A stretch of 64,000 nucleotides of DNA, from the NCBI GenBank assembly GCA_964498075.1, contig CAZCGA010000004.1, positions 37,684 through 101,683 of the forward strand. Reading direction: 5' to 3'. Position numbers and translations under genes: made by a program. Positions 26,022-34,605 of this stretch are shown piece after piece. Positions within the stretch are counted from its first letter, which is position 1, and each line of letters starts with the position of its first letter. The notes under the pieces are model-generated. The model was not told where the DNA came from. It made no database searches and saw only the letters and a program-made list of their open reading frames with translations. This DNA comes from CAZCGA01 sp964498075. Lineage in GTDB: Bacteria; Desulfobacterota; Binatia; HRBIN30.

Positions 26022-27599
26022 TCAGGACACTGGCGCATCAGCCAGCCACACCTGTTCAAACCGCGCCGGGCGCAACGGGTGCAGCTGGAAGTCACGTACT
26101 CGGGCACCGATGATCGCGTAGGTGACAGGGTGAAAGAGAAACACCCACGGCGCATCGTCAATCGCGCGCAGCTCGACCGTTTGCAGCAGCCGGAGGCGCG
26201 CCGCCGGATCGACCGTGTGCGCCGCTTCGTCCAGCAGCGCGTCGATCTCCGGATTCCGATAGTTGCTGTTGTTGTTGGAACCGATGGATTTCGAGTGCAG
26301 CAGCACCTCCAAGAAGTTGCTGGGGTCGGGGAAATCGGCCTCCCATCCGAGGAAGAACAGCGGCACCAGATCGGGGAGGCGCACGGCCTCAAGGAACGGG
26401 CCCCAGGCGATCGCCTTGATCTGGATGATGACGTTCACGTCCGCCAGATCCTGCTGCACGGCCTGCGCCAGGCGCAGCGTCGTCTCATCCGAGCGTGCCC
26501 ACAGCGTCGTAGCGAAGCCGTGGGGATATCCGGCTTCGACGAGCAACCGCCGGGCGCGCTGCGGATCGAACGGATACCCGGGAACGTTGGCGTTGTAGCC
26601 CGGCATGTTCGGCGGCACGAAACCCTTGGCGACGACCCCGCGATTATTGATGAGGCGCAACAGCTTCTCCTTGTTGACGGCAGAGTTCATCGCCTGGCGG
26701 ACGCGCCGATCGGTGAACGGCTCCATCTGACAGTTCATGCCGAGATAGTTCGTGCGCATCGTGGTCTCCCGGCGCAGGTACGGCTCGTAGCGGGGATCGC
26801 GCACCACCCGCGGAAATTCGGCCGGCGGAATGTTGGAGACGTCCAGCTGACCCGACTCGTACTTAAGCCACTCCAACTCGTCGTTCACGCCGACGAGCCG
26901 CTGAACACCTGCGACGCGCGGGACCCCGGGCACGAAGGAGTGCGGATTCGGTACGAAGAGGAGGTGCTGTCCCGGCGCCCACTCCTGCAGCACGAACGGG
27001 CCGCTGCCAACCGGATGGCGGGCAAAGTCCTCGCCCCAGCGCGCCACCTCTTCGGCGGGCACCGCAGCGGCGAACGGCATTGCGAGCTTGTGCAGGAAGA
27101 GCGGATCAAACTCCCGCAAGACGAAGCGGACGGTGTGTGCGTCGGGGGTCTCGATGCCCGTCACGCTGCACTGTGCCGCCATGCAGCCATCGGCACCCAC
27201 CAGACCGCGGAAGAACTCGGCACCCTGCGAGCGCGTGCGCGGATTGAGCACGCGCTCGATGGAGCTCCGGATATCCGCTGCGATCAGTGCGCGGCCGTTG
27301 GTGAACCGGACATCGTCACGCAAGTGGAACGTGTAGGCGAGATTGTCCGCGGAGACCTCCCAGCGCATCGCCAACTCGGGCACGAGGTTGCCCTCGGCAT
27401 CGTAGTCCACCAGCGTGTTGAACAGCATTTCTTCGAACTGCCACGAGGCCGTGTCGTAGCCGCGCGCCGGATCGAGCGTGGGAAGGTCGTCCTGATCCGC
27501 CACCCGCAAGTACGGCGTGGGCGACGTCTTGCTTCCTCCCGACGAGGACACGCATCCGGTCAAACACAGCAGGCCGAGCAAAAGCGCAGAGTGCCTCAT
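26022..27599 (-). CDS. ABC transporter substrate-binding lipoprotein (SBP family 5, peptide/nickel type)
   Basis: A 525-residue exported lipoprotein. The signal peptide ends with lipobox LTGC, Cys16 being lipidated. Family-5 features are LRVADQDDLPTLDPARGYD, YTFHLRDDVRFTNGRALIAAD, RHPVGSGPFVLQEWAPGQHL, RVRQAMNSAVNKEKL and ARRLLVEAGYPHG. It captures oligopeptides or related solutes in the periplasm for the two permeases encoded just upstream. ATG 27599 overlaps the DppC-like permease stop (ATGA), giving coupled translation. No gene for an ATPase is nearby, so the importer must borrow or share DppD/F-type subunits. Confidence 0.93.
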   Translation of the reverse strand: MRHSALLLGLLCLTGCVSSSGGSKTSPTPYLRVADQDDLPTLDPARGYDTASWQFEEMLFNTLVDYDAEGNLVPELAMRWEVSADNLAYTFHLRDDVRFTNGRALIAADIRSSIERVLNPRTRSQGAEFFRGLVGADGCMAAQCSVTGIETPDAHTVRFVLREFDPLFLHKLAMPFAAAVPAEEVARWGEDFARHPVGSGPFVLQEWAPGQHLLFVPNPHSFVPGVPRVAGVQRLVGVNDELEWLKYESGQLDVSNIPPAEFPRVVRDPRYEPYLRRETTMRTNYLGMNCQMEPFTDRRVRQAMNSAVNKEKLLRLINNRGVVAKGFVPPNMPGYNANVPGYPFDPQRARRLLVEAGYPHGFATTLWARSDETTLRLAQAVQQDLADVNVIIQIKAIAWGPFLEAVRLPDLVPLFFLGWEADFPDPSNFLEVLLHSKSIGSNNNSNYRNPEIDALLDEAAHTVDPAARLRLLQTVELRAIDDAPWVFLFHPVTYAIIGARVRDFQLHPLRPARFEQVWLADAPVS

Positions 27600-28426
27600 G
27601 AACGGCCGTCCCGTCGAGCGCTCAGCGCCAGCAGGCCATATCCCAGGAAATTGAACGCGACCACGGCGTAGACGATCGCGACACCAGGAAAGATCATCAG
27701 CCACGGGGCGAGCCGATAGTACGTCTGGCTGTCACTGATCATCCGTCCCCAACTGGGCGTGGGCACCGGCACACCGAGTCCGAGAAAGCTGAGGCCGGCA
27801 TCCAGCAGCACCGTGTTCGACGTGCTCAGCGCGCCCATGACGACGATCGTCGGCAGGACGTTCGGCAGGACGTGGCGCAAGATCAGCCGCAAGGGGGGCG
27901 CACCCAGGGCGCGGGCGGCGGAGATGAAGTCACGCTCGCGCAGCGACAGCACCTCACCGCGAAGCGTCCGGGCGACGCCGGTCCAACTGACGACCGCAAT
28001 CACGACGAAGATCGAGGTCAGCCCGGGTTGGAAGAGAGCCGCCAACGCGATCGCCAGGAGCAGCGCCGGAAACGACAGCACCACGTCGGTCAGGCGCATG
28101 AGGATGGTGTCGACCCAGCTGCCGAAGTACCCGGCGCAGACCCCGACGCTGACTCCGATGACCAGCGTCAGGCTCGTGGCGACGACGGCAACCAGGAGGG
28201 AGATGCGGGCGCCATAGAGCAACCGACTGAGCAAGTCACGCCCCAGCTCATCAGTGCCGAGCCAGAAGGGCCGGTGCGGCGGAAACGGATCGCCGAAGCT
28301 GTCGGCGACGGCTTTGAGAGGACTGAACGGAGCGAGCCACGGTGCCGCGACGGCGGCGAGCACCAAGATGATGACCATCGTGCCACCCACAATTGCCAAG
28401 TAGCGCTGACTCCCCTGCGCTGTCAT
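27596..28426 (-). CDS. ABC transporter permease (DppC/OppC type)
   Basis: A 276-residue inner-membrane permease. Features are an N-terminal helix, the family segment FWLGTDELGRDLLSRLLYGAR, the EAA loop (ISAARALGAPPLRLILRHVL), and the closing helix AIVYAVVAFNFLGYGL. It pairs with the DppB-type permease encoded 25 bp upstream to form the translocation channel for the binding protein, whose gene overlaps its stop by four bases. The length is normal. Confidence 0.93.
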   Translation of the reverse strand: MTAQGSQRYLAIVGGTMVIILVLAAVAAPWLAPFSPLKAVADSFGDPFPPHRPFWLGTDELGRDLLSRLLYGARISLLVAVVATSLTLVIGVSVGVCAGYFGSWVDTILMRLTDVVLSFPALLLAIALAALFQPGLTSIFVVIAVVSWTGVARTLRGEVLSLRERDFISAARALGAPPLRLILRHVLPNVLPTIVVMGALSTSNTVLLDAGLSFLGLGVPVPTPSWGRMISDSQTYYRLAPWLMIFPGVAIVYAVVAFNFLGYGLLALSARRDGRS

Positions 28427-28451
28427 CGGTGCCTGGTTCCGGCGGGTCGCT

Positions 28452-29372
28452 TCACTGTTGGCGGTAGCGGATGCGCGGATCGATCAGCAGGTAGAGGAAG
28501 TCGACGCCGATGTTCGCGCCGACGACGAGGATCGCGCTGAATAATACCGTCCCCATGATCATGGGAATGTCCTGGTTGAAGACCGCATCCACCGCGAGGC
28601 GTCCAAGTCCCGGCCAGTTGAACACCGTCTCTGTGAGGACGACGCCGCTCATCAACCCGGCGAAGTCCAGACCCAGGAGGGTCGTCAGCGGGATGAGCGC
28701 ATTGCGCAACGCGTGCTTGCCGTAGACTCGCAGTGGCGACAAGCCCTTGGCGTGCGCAGTTCGAACGTAGTCCTGGTCCAGGACGGTGCGCATATTGGTG
28801 TGCAGCAACCGCGCGTAGTAGGCGGCGCCGTTGAGCGCGAGGGCGCACGCCGGCAGGACCACGTTCATCGGTCCGAAGCCGCCGAGTGGGAAGAGACGCA
28901 AGCGATAGGCGAACACGTAGAGCAACATGATGCCGACCCAAAATACCGGCAGCGACAGCACCACTAAGGAGCCGACGAGCACGGCGAGATCCGTTGCGGA
29001 ACCGTGGCGCAGCGCCGTCCAGCTGCCGAGCATGATCCCCACCAGTGCGGAGGCCGCGAGGCTGGCGATGGCCAAGTACGCCGTGGCGGGAAGGCGCTCC
29101 GCGATGGCCCGCAGCACGTTCTGTCGCGTCAGGTAGGAGCGGCCGAAGTCGCCGTGGGCCAGCCGTTCCACATAGCGCACGTACTGCACCGGCCACGGTT
29201 GATCCAGACCCAGCTCCGTGCGGATTGCCGCCAGCGTTTCGCGGTCAGCCTTCGGCCCGGCGACGGTGCGCGCCGGATCGCTGGGGATCAGGAAGGCGAT
29301 GGCGAACGTGAGGAAGGTGACGCCGACCAGGATCACCAGACTCCATCCGAGTCGTTGCAGCAGCGCGATCAT
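28452..29372 (-). CDS. ABC transporter permease (DppB/OppB type)
   Basis: A 306-residue inner-membrane permease with about six helices. It begins LGWSLVILVGVTFLTFAIAF, has the typical periplasmic loop LGLDQPWPVQYVRYVERLAHGDFG, and carries the EAA loop VRTAHAKGLSPLRVYGKHAL. ATG 29372 begins the conserved first helix; in-frame upstream sequence is not family-like. It heads the importer operon permease-permease-binding protein-HEAT protein. No ATP-binding subunit is encoded in the window. Confidence 0.92.
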   Translation of the reverse strand: MIALLQRLGWSLVILVGVTFLTFAIAFLIPSDPARTVAGPKADRETLAAIRTELGLDQPWPVQYVRYVERLAHGDFGRSYLTRQNVLRAIAERLPATAYLAIASLAASALVGIMLGSWTALRHGSATDLAVLVGSLVVLSLPVFWVGIMLLYVFAYRLRLFPLGGFGPMNVVLPACALALNGAAYYARLLHTNMRTVLDQDYVRTAHAKGLSPLRVYGKHALRNALIPLTTLLGLDFAGLMSGVVLTETVFNWPGLGRLAVDAVFNQDIPMIMGTVLFSAILVVGANIGVDFLYLLIDPRIRYRQQ

Positions 29373-29442
29373 GCGTGTCCGCTCAGGAGCGTGAGGCGCT
29401 CCACAAAGCGCGGGACCTGCTGGAGGCGGCGGGCGGTGGAGA

Positions 29443-29628
29443 TCACGGCTCGAAGTACGCAACGGCAAGGGCCGTCAGATAAGCGGCAGCCGCCAAGGCG
29501 GCTGATGCGAGAAACCACGTGGCCACTTGCGGCGTTTCCACCAGAAACAGCATCACTGCGAGCGAAAGCACCAACGAAACGGTAGCCACCGTACCCAGCC
29601 ACATGCAGGAACGCCTCACCGCCGCCAT
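29443..29628 (-). CDS. Small two-helix membrane protein (61 aa)
   Basis: From ATG 29628 the frame gives a basic start (MAAVRRSCMW), then two hydrophobic segments (GTVATVSLVLSLAVMLFLV and a second in ATWFLASAALAAAAYLTALA), ending YFEP. GGAGG lies only two bases before the ATG, unusually tight. It precedes the importer operon by 70 bp on the same strand. No family is recognised; it could be a leader membrane protein or a chance hydrophobic frame. Confidence 0.45.
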   Translation of the reverse strand: MAAVRRSCMWLGTVATVSLVLSLAVMLFLVETPQVATWFLASAALAAAAYLTALAVAYFEP

Positions 29629-29691
29629 CGCCTCCGACCATATCGACAGTGCGCCGAGGTTGCAATTTCCCCTGGCGTACGCAGGCCCGAT

Positions 29692-29723
29692 CGAACGGTA
29701 CTGTCCCAGGATCGTACCGTTCG
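29692..29723. promoter_or_regulatory. Perfect 10-bp inverted repeat upstream of the NtrC-type regulator
   Basis: CGAACGGTAC (29692-29701) and GTACCGTTCG (29714-29723) are exact reverse complements with a 12-base spacer, so arm centres are 22 bp apart, two helical turns. It lies 40 bp before the regulator's start and between it and the divergent small membrane gene, a typical operator position. Parts of it (GGTACTGTCC and GTTCGGAC) recur in the palindrome at 60561-60583. Confidence 0.6.
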
Positions 29724-29762
29724 GACCGCAGCCCTTGCGCCGCAAATTTTGGTTTTGGTACG

Positions 29763-31136
29763 ATGCCTCATACCGTCATGTCGAAGGGGTGCATACTGGT
29801 TGTTGACGACAACGCTGACAACCGCCGGATTCTTCAAGTGACCTTGCGCCACGCGGGATACACCGTGCGGCTGGCGGCGTCGGGGCATGAGGCACTCCGC
29901 GTGTACGACGAGGAGGCGGTCGATCTGGTGCTCATCGACGTCTCGATGCCGGGGATGGACGGCATCACGCTCTTGAAGAACCTGCGCCAGCGTAACGCGC
30001 ACCTGCAGGCAATCATGGTGACCGCGTTCGGGTCGGTCGAGCGGGCAGTGGAAGCCATGAAAGCCGGCGCGCTGGATTTCCTCACCAAGCCCGTGCGCGG
30101 CGAGGTGCTGCTCGCGCAGGTTGAAAAGGCAATGGACCTCAATGCCCTGGTCGCGGAGAACCGTCGGCTCCGGGAGGCCGTGGGGCACCAGTTCGATTTC
30201 TCTCGCCTGGTGGCGCGGTCGCCGCAGATGCAGAACGTGATCCGTCTCGCCCGCGAAGCGGCCCAGCGCGACGTGGTCGTGTTGATCACCGGCGAAAGCG
30301 GCGTGGGCAAGGAGGTGGTGGCGCGTGCGGTGCACTACAACAGCGAGCGCCGTAGCGCCCCATTCTTTGCGTTGAACTGCGCCGCCATCCCGGACACGCT
30401 GGTGGAGAGCGAGCTGTTCGGTTACGAGAAGGGGGCCTTCTCGGGGGCACATCAACGCAAGGCGGGCCTCCTGGAGCAGGCCGATCAAGGCACGCTGCTG
30501 CTCGATGAAATCGGTGACTTGCCGTTGCCGGCGCAAGCCAAGCTCTTGCGAGTCATCGAGACGCGCGAAATGATCCCGGTGGGCGGGACCCGACCCGTCC
30601 GCGTCGGAGCACGCCTGATGTCCGCCACCAACGCCGACCTCCGGCAACGCGTGCGTCTCAAGCAGTTTCGCGAAGACCTGTTCTTTCGGCTCAACGTCTT
30701 TCCAATCCACATTCCGCCGCTGCGCGAGCGCCGCGAAGACCTTCTTCCCTTGGCCCAGCAGGTTTTGGACCGGCTGACACGTGAGACGGGGAAGGAGCTG
30801 CCGGGCTTCTCGCAGGATGCCGTCGACTACCTGATGAGCGCGGCGTGGGAGGGCAACGTCCGCGAGCTAGCCAACGCCATCGAGCGCGCCGTGATCATCA
30901 GCCGGGGCAATTTGATCGCGGCCGCCGACTTTCCAACCGATCACTCGCCTCCAGCGGGCGATGGGAATCTGCCCGCCGGCGGGATCGACCTGAACCGGCT
31001 GGAGCACAGCCTCCTCATGCAAGCCTTGGATCGCTCCGGACACAACCTGACGCGCGCGGCGCGTCTGCTCGGCATCGGACGGGGTGCCCTCCGCTACCGC
31101 CTCGAGAAACACGGCATCTCGCCGAAACAGAGCTGA
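29763..31136 (+). CDS. Sigma-54-dependent response regulator (NtrC family)
   Basis: A 457-residue transcription activator with receiver, AAA+ and Fis-type HTH domains. The receiver (~9-125) has acidic Asp15/Asp16, phospho-acceptor Asp59 in LIDVSMPGMDG and Lys109 in LTKP. The AAA+ domain has Walker A GESGVGKE (~177-184), the sigma54-contact loop GAFSGA (224-229; the common form is GAFTGA) and GTLLLDEIGDLP as Walker B. The C-terminus (NLTRAARLLGIGRGALRYRL) binds DNA. No sensor kinase is adjacent. A second start codon five residues in (29778) is possible. The inverted repeat upstream may be its own operator. Confidence 0.95.
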   Translation: MPHTVMSKGCILVVDDNADNRRILQVTLRHAGYTVRLAASGHEALRVYDEEAVDLVLIDVSMPGMDGITLLKNLRQRNAHLQAIMVTAFGSVERAVEAMKAGALDFLTKPVRGEVLLAQVEKAMDLNALVAENRRLREAVGHQFDFSRLVARSPQMQNVIRLAREAAQRDVVVLITGESGVGKEVVARAVHYNSERRSAPFFALNCAAIPDTLVESELFGYEKGAFSGAHQRKAGLLEQADQGTLLLDEIGDLPLPAQAKLLRVIETREMIPVGGTRPVRVGARLMSATNADLRQRVRLKQFREDLFFRLNVFPIHIPPLRERREDLLPLAQQVLDRLTRETGKELPGFSQDAVDYLMSAAWEGNVRELANAIERAVIISRGNLIAAADFPTDHSPPAGDGNLPAGGIDLNRLEHSLLMQALDRSGHNLTRAARLLGIGRGALRYRLEKHGISPKQS

Positions 31137-31456
31137 AGGGCGCGCGCCGTTCGGCGCGCCGTCCCTCACCACTACATCTCCTCCAACGACATCTCGCACT
31201 TGCTGCGTCAACATTCACAGCGTGTGCGGCGTGAACCGCGGCGGCCAACGCCGTCGAGTCCCGCGCTCGTCGAGCGTGCGCACTTGCTGTGTGCATGGCG
31301 AAGGCGAGGCGCGATCCACTCGACGCAGCGCCAACAAAGAGACGCGCGCGCTGCGAGTCTCATTTGAACGCTGCATGAAGGACGCTCGCAGCACTCGTTG
31401 TGACGTGTGGCATATCGCTTGCGGTGGCGGTCCGATCGATTCGCCAAGCGAGCACA
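31137..31456. other. Intergenic region with terminator-like hairpin, no gene recognised
   Basis: After the regulator stop, GCGCGCCG (31142-31149) and CGGCGCGC (31152-31159) form an exact 8-bp stem with a TT loop. The remainder up to the protease start shows no convincing coding frame. Confidence 0.5.
31142..31159 (+). terminator. Possible terminator of the NtrC-type regulator gene
   Basis: An exact 8-bp GC stem with a two-base loop, five bases after the stop codon. It lacks a T-run, so efficiency is uncertain. Confidence 0.4.
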
Positions 31457-33427
31457 ATGGCACACGCACCGAGCCCCACGACCTTCCGCCTTCAGTTGAT
31501 CATCGCCGTCCTCCTTCTTTTGGGGACGCCGGTCACGCGCGCTGCAAATGAGGATGGAGCGCAACCGCGAAGCCGCTTGGTTCGGGGCGCGATAGCCGAT
31601 CAGCTCGTCGTGCGCTCGCGGGCCGGGCTACACCGGGCGCTGCGGCGCGGACTGCTGGCGGCGTACGGCGCGCAAGAACTTGGCCGGATTTCCGCGTTGG
31701 GAGCCTCCATCATCCGGACGCCGCACGGACAATCGCAGCGCGTTGCGAGCGCGTTGCGGCGCTCGGGGTACTTCAAGAGCGTCGAGCAGGACGGTCGGGC
31801 CGCCGCGACGCAGCTGCCGAACGATCCAGAATTTCCCTTACAGTGGGGTCTGCGGAAGGTCGGCGCACCGGTGGCGTGGGAGCTCACCCTCGGGTCCAGT
31901 GCGGTGACCGTGGCCATTGTCGACACCGGTGTCGATCTGCAGCATCCGGATCTCCGCGGCCAACTCGTACCGGGCTATGACCTGTTCAACGACGATACAG
32001 ATCCAGCAGACGACCAGGGGCACGGTACGCGAATGGCGGGGATCGTTGCGGCGGAAGCCTTCAACAGCGCCGGCGTGGCCGGAGTCGCACCGGGGTGCAG
32101 GCTCATGCCGATCAAGGTCCTGGGGCCCGATGGCAACGGCTCCTACAGTACCATCGCCAACGGCATCACGTACGCCGTCGATCACGGTGCGCGCGTCATC
32201 AACCTGAGCTTGGCGGGAACGGCGCCGTCGTCGCTGCTGCAGAGCGCGGTGGACTATGCGACGGCGCGCGGTGCGCTGGTAGTCGTATCGGCCGGAAACT
32301 TTGGGAGCGGCGACCCGACCTACCCTGCCGCATGCAACAACGCCGTCGCGGTGAGCGCGACTGATGAAACGGACACGGTCACCAGCTTTTCAAACAACGG
32401 GTCGTGGCTGCGTCTTGCGGCCCCAGGGACGAACGTCATGACGACCAGTTGGAGTGCTTCCGGAGGATCTGCCTACGGTGGCACTAGCGGCACGTCACCG
32501 GCGGCCGCCTTTGCATCTGGGGCCTTCGCGCTGCTGCTTTCCGCGCACCCTGAGCTGTCGCCGAGCGAGGCGGTTGACCGGATGACCGGCGCGGCGCATG
32601 ACCTCGGGGTTTCCGGATGGGATCCGTTCTCGGGATGGGGACGTGTGGACGTCGCGGCGGCATTGGGCGTCGCGCAGTCACCCTCACCAGCTCCCAGCCC
32701 AGCCCCGGTTGAGGACCGTCTCGCACCGGTGGTGCGCATCACTTCGCCCGTGAGCAATAGCCTCCTCTACGGTGTCGCCAGTGTTGACGCAGTCGCCCTC
32801 GACGATGTGGGCGTGACCGCGGTGGACTTGATGGTCGACGGATCAGTGGTTGCCAGCGACACCGCTCCCCCCTTCGGCTTCGTTTGGGACACCACGCCCG
32901 TCAATCTAGGCTTGCACACGCTGCGCGTTCGAGCCTCGGATGCAGCCGGACACTCGAAGCTGTCGAAAGCGGTTCACGTCTACGTAACCCCGGGGGTTGG
33001 GCTGCTGATCAAACATGCCCGACTGCCGGCGCCCGTCCGCCCAGGACTTTCCGGCGCGACCGTGTCTCTACGCGCGGTTTTCGTATTGCCGGACGGTGCG
33101 GTGCTGGATCAGACAGCGAACTCATTTGCAGCCGCGCTGCGCAGCGCCAAAGGCCCCGTGTTCGTCACGGCCGCGAGCAACGCGTTTGCTGCTCTTCGCG
33201 GGCGGGCGCGATTCACGGTCGCCGCCGCAGACGGGAGTGGGGCGATTTTCAAGGTACGGATCGCGAAACTGAGGCGCCAGCCGAACTTCAGCCTGTCCAT
33301 CTTCGCAACCGGGCTGAGCGTGGCGAACGCGGACTCGATCATGAGCCTGTCGCTTGTCATCAACGGCTTCACCTTATCGCAGAGCGCATCACTTCGGCTG
33401 CATCGGGGCAGCTTGGTGTTTCCGTAG
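31457..33427 (+). CDS. Secreted subtilisin-like serine protease (S8 family)
   Basis: A 656-residue exported protein. A signal peptide (RLQLIIAVLLLLGTPVTRA) is followed by an inhibitor-like propeptide to ~120. The S8 catalytic domain has Asp156 (VAIVDTGVD), His189 (GHGTRMAGI), oxyanion Asn (SAGN) and the nucleophile Ser344 in GTSGTSP. GHGTR is a minor variant of the usual GHGTH. After a short Pro-Ser linker comes an Ig/cadherin-like domain (VVRITSPVSNSLLYGVASVD), then a C-terminal beta-rich domain of unknown type. It is secreted, or cell-surface bound after export. ATG 31457 directly precedes the signal peptide. Confidence 0.92.
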   Translation: MAHAPSPTTFRLQLIIAVLLLLGTPVTRAANEDGAQPRSRLVRGAIADQLVVRSRAGLHRALRRGLLAAYGAQELGRISALGASIIRTPHGQSQRVASALRRSGYFKSVEQDGRAAATQLPNDPEFPLQWGLRKVGAPVAWELTLGSSAVTVAIVDTGVDLQHPDLRGQLVPGYDLFNDDTDPADDQGHGTRMAGIVAAEAFNSAGVAGVAPGCRLMPIKVLGPDGNGSYSTIANGITYAVDHGARVINLSLAGTAPSSLLQSAVDYATARGALVVVSAGNFGSGDPTYPAACNNAVAVSATDETDTVTSFSNNGSWLRLAAPGTNVMTTSWSASGGSAYGGTSGTSPAAAFASGAFALLLSAHPELSPSEAVDRMTGAAHDLGVSGWDPFSGWGRVDVAAALGVAQSPSPAPSPAPVEDRLAPVVRITSPVSNSLLYGVASVDAVALDDVGVTAVDLMVDGSVVASDTAPPFGFVWDTTPVNLGLHTLRVRASDAAGHSKLSKAVHVYVTPGVGLLIKHARLPAPVRPGLSGATVSLRAVFVLPDGAVLDQTANSFAAALRSAKGPVFVTAASNAFAALRGRARFTVAAADGSGAIFKVRIAKLRRQPNFSLSIFATGLSVANADSIMSLSLVINGFTLSQSASLRLHRGSLVFP

Positions 33428-33462
33428 TGCGCGATGACCGCAGCAATTCCGGCACGGCTCCA

Positions 33463-33810
33463 ATGCGACGACGCAAATCTCAGTTGACACAGCTGCGCGG
33501 CGCGCCGAATCCCAAGCCGTTCAAACCATCGTCGCGCGAAACCGGCGTTGGCCGCGTCCTCCAGATTCATCCAGTGCCCCTCGTCAGGGACGAGATACTC
33601 GCCATTGCCATCCATTTGGGCGACTGCTTCGCCGCAGCACAGGGCAAAGCTGCGCCCGTTTTCTCGGAAGATGCGGCCGCCTTTCTTGCCGGCCGAAGGT
33701 GGGCGATCAATGATCTGGCGCTCAGAGTCTCACGCGCCGTCGCTTCCAACCAAGGCAGCCTGATCACAGCTACGGACCTCGACGAGGCGAAGGAGCACGA
33801 TGTGCGATGA
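33463..33810 (+). pseudogene. Degenerate sigma-54 regulator C-terminal relic
   Basis: A frame from ATG 33463 (115 codons) contains IHPVPLVRDEILAIAIHLGD then APVFSEDAAAFLAGRRWAIN, DLALRVSRAVASNQG and LITATDLDE. This aligns by eye with the AAA+ lid of NtrC-type regulators (IPPLRERREDLLPLA, FSQDAVDYLMSAAW, NVRELANAIERAVI, LIAAADF in the intact copy at 29763). Key residues (RER, W-x-GNVREL) are eroded and both the ATPase core and the HTH are absent. It could be a decayed paralogue or a repurposed small domain. Confidence 0.4.
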
Positions 33811-33874
33811 TCTCCTTCTCGGTTCACCCCGCGAGCCGTGCCCCTTTGCTAAAGTTCGGGGCGAGCTGTCTCCT

Positions 33875-34351
33875 TCAGGCCGCGGTGCCTTTGAGTGCTT
33901 GGCTGAGCTTTTCGCGAATGCGTTGGTACTCGCTGCGAGCGCGCTCGGGAATCGGGTCGGCCTGCTCTTCCAGCGATTTGGTGAAGCTGGTGACCGTTCT
34001 CGTGATTTCGCTGAGCTGATCCTCAGCCCAGTCCGCCGACTCTTCGGCTTGTTCACGAATCTGCCGCAATAGTCCTTCGAGCTCTTGAAAGATCCGCTCG
34101 CGGCTGACGACGTCCAACTGCACACCACGGCTTCCCTGCGGTGGCCGCTGGGGTTTGCCTCGTTGGGACCTTTGCCGCCGCCGGCGGCGCGAGCCACCGG
34201 CCCCGGAATTCGCATCGTAGCCCGAGCCGTGCTGCCCCACGGATTGCCAGGCTTCCGCACGTCGCCGCGGATCCGCGTCCGCGGGAGCGGGCCCGGAAGT
34301 ACTCTCAGGCACCTTGGAGTGATCCGCAGCGCCGCGGCCGTTCGTCGACAT
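33875..34351 (-). CDS. Hypothetical protein with disordered basic N-terminus and helical C-terminus
   Basis: A 158-residue protein from ATG 34351, which has GAGGAG upstream. Residues 1-75 are polar, Gly/Pro/Arg-rich and probably disordered (RRRRRQRSQRGKPQRPPQG). Residues ~80-155 form acidic amphipathic helices (FQELEGLLRQIREQAEESAD, WAEDQLSEITRTVTSF), likely a coiled coil. There is no signal peptide, enzyme motif or recognised family. The basic tail plus coiled coil suggests a nucleic-acid- or protein-binding accessory factor; this is inference only. Confidence 0.6.
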   Translation of the reverse strand: MSTNGRGAADHSKVPESTSGPAPADADPRRRAEAWQSVGQHGSGYDANSGAGGSRRRRRQRSQRGKPQRPPQGSRGVQLDVVSRERIFQELEGLLRQIREQAEESADWAEDQLSEITRTVTSFTKSLEEQADPIPERARSEYQRIREKLSQALKGTAA

Positions 34352-34605
34352 CAATCGGTCTCCTCTTCTCCTGTGTCCATAACTCGCCAGCTCTCCGCAA
34401 CTCAGTGGCACCGTGGGAGCGGGATCTAGGGGCGCGCCCGCGTTCTGCCTTCAGACACCCTCAACGTGAGCCGGCGAGCGAACTCTTGTGCACGGCGACG
34501 TGCGCCCGTGCCGTCCGGGATGTCTAGCCCGGGATTTGGAAGCTCAATCTACTTGGCCTTTAGCAGTAAGGAAAGCAAAAAGCGACGCGTCGAGACCATT
34601 GCAAT

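Noticed and set aside
29443..29745. 100-codon version of the small membrane protein starting at 29745
   Set aside because: The extra 39 residues show no conserved feature and would run through the inverted repeat at 29692-29723; the 61-residue form is more plausible.
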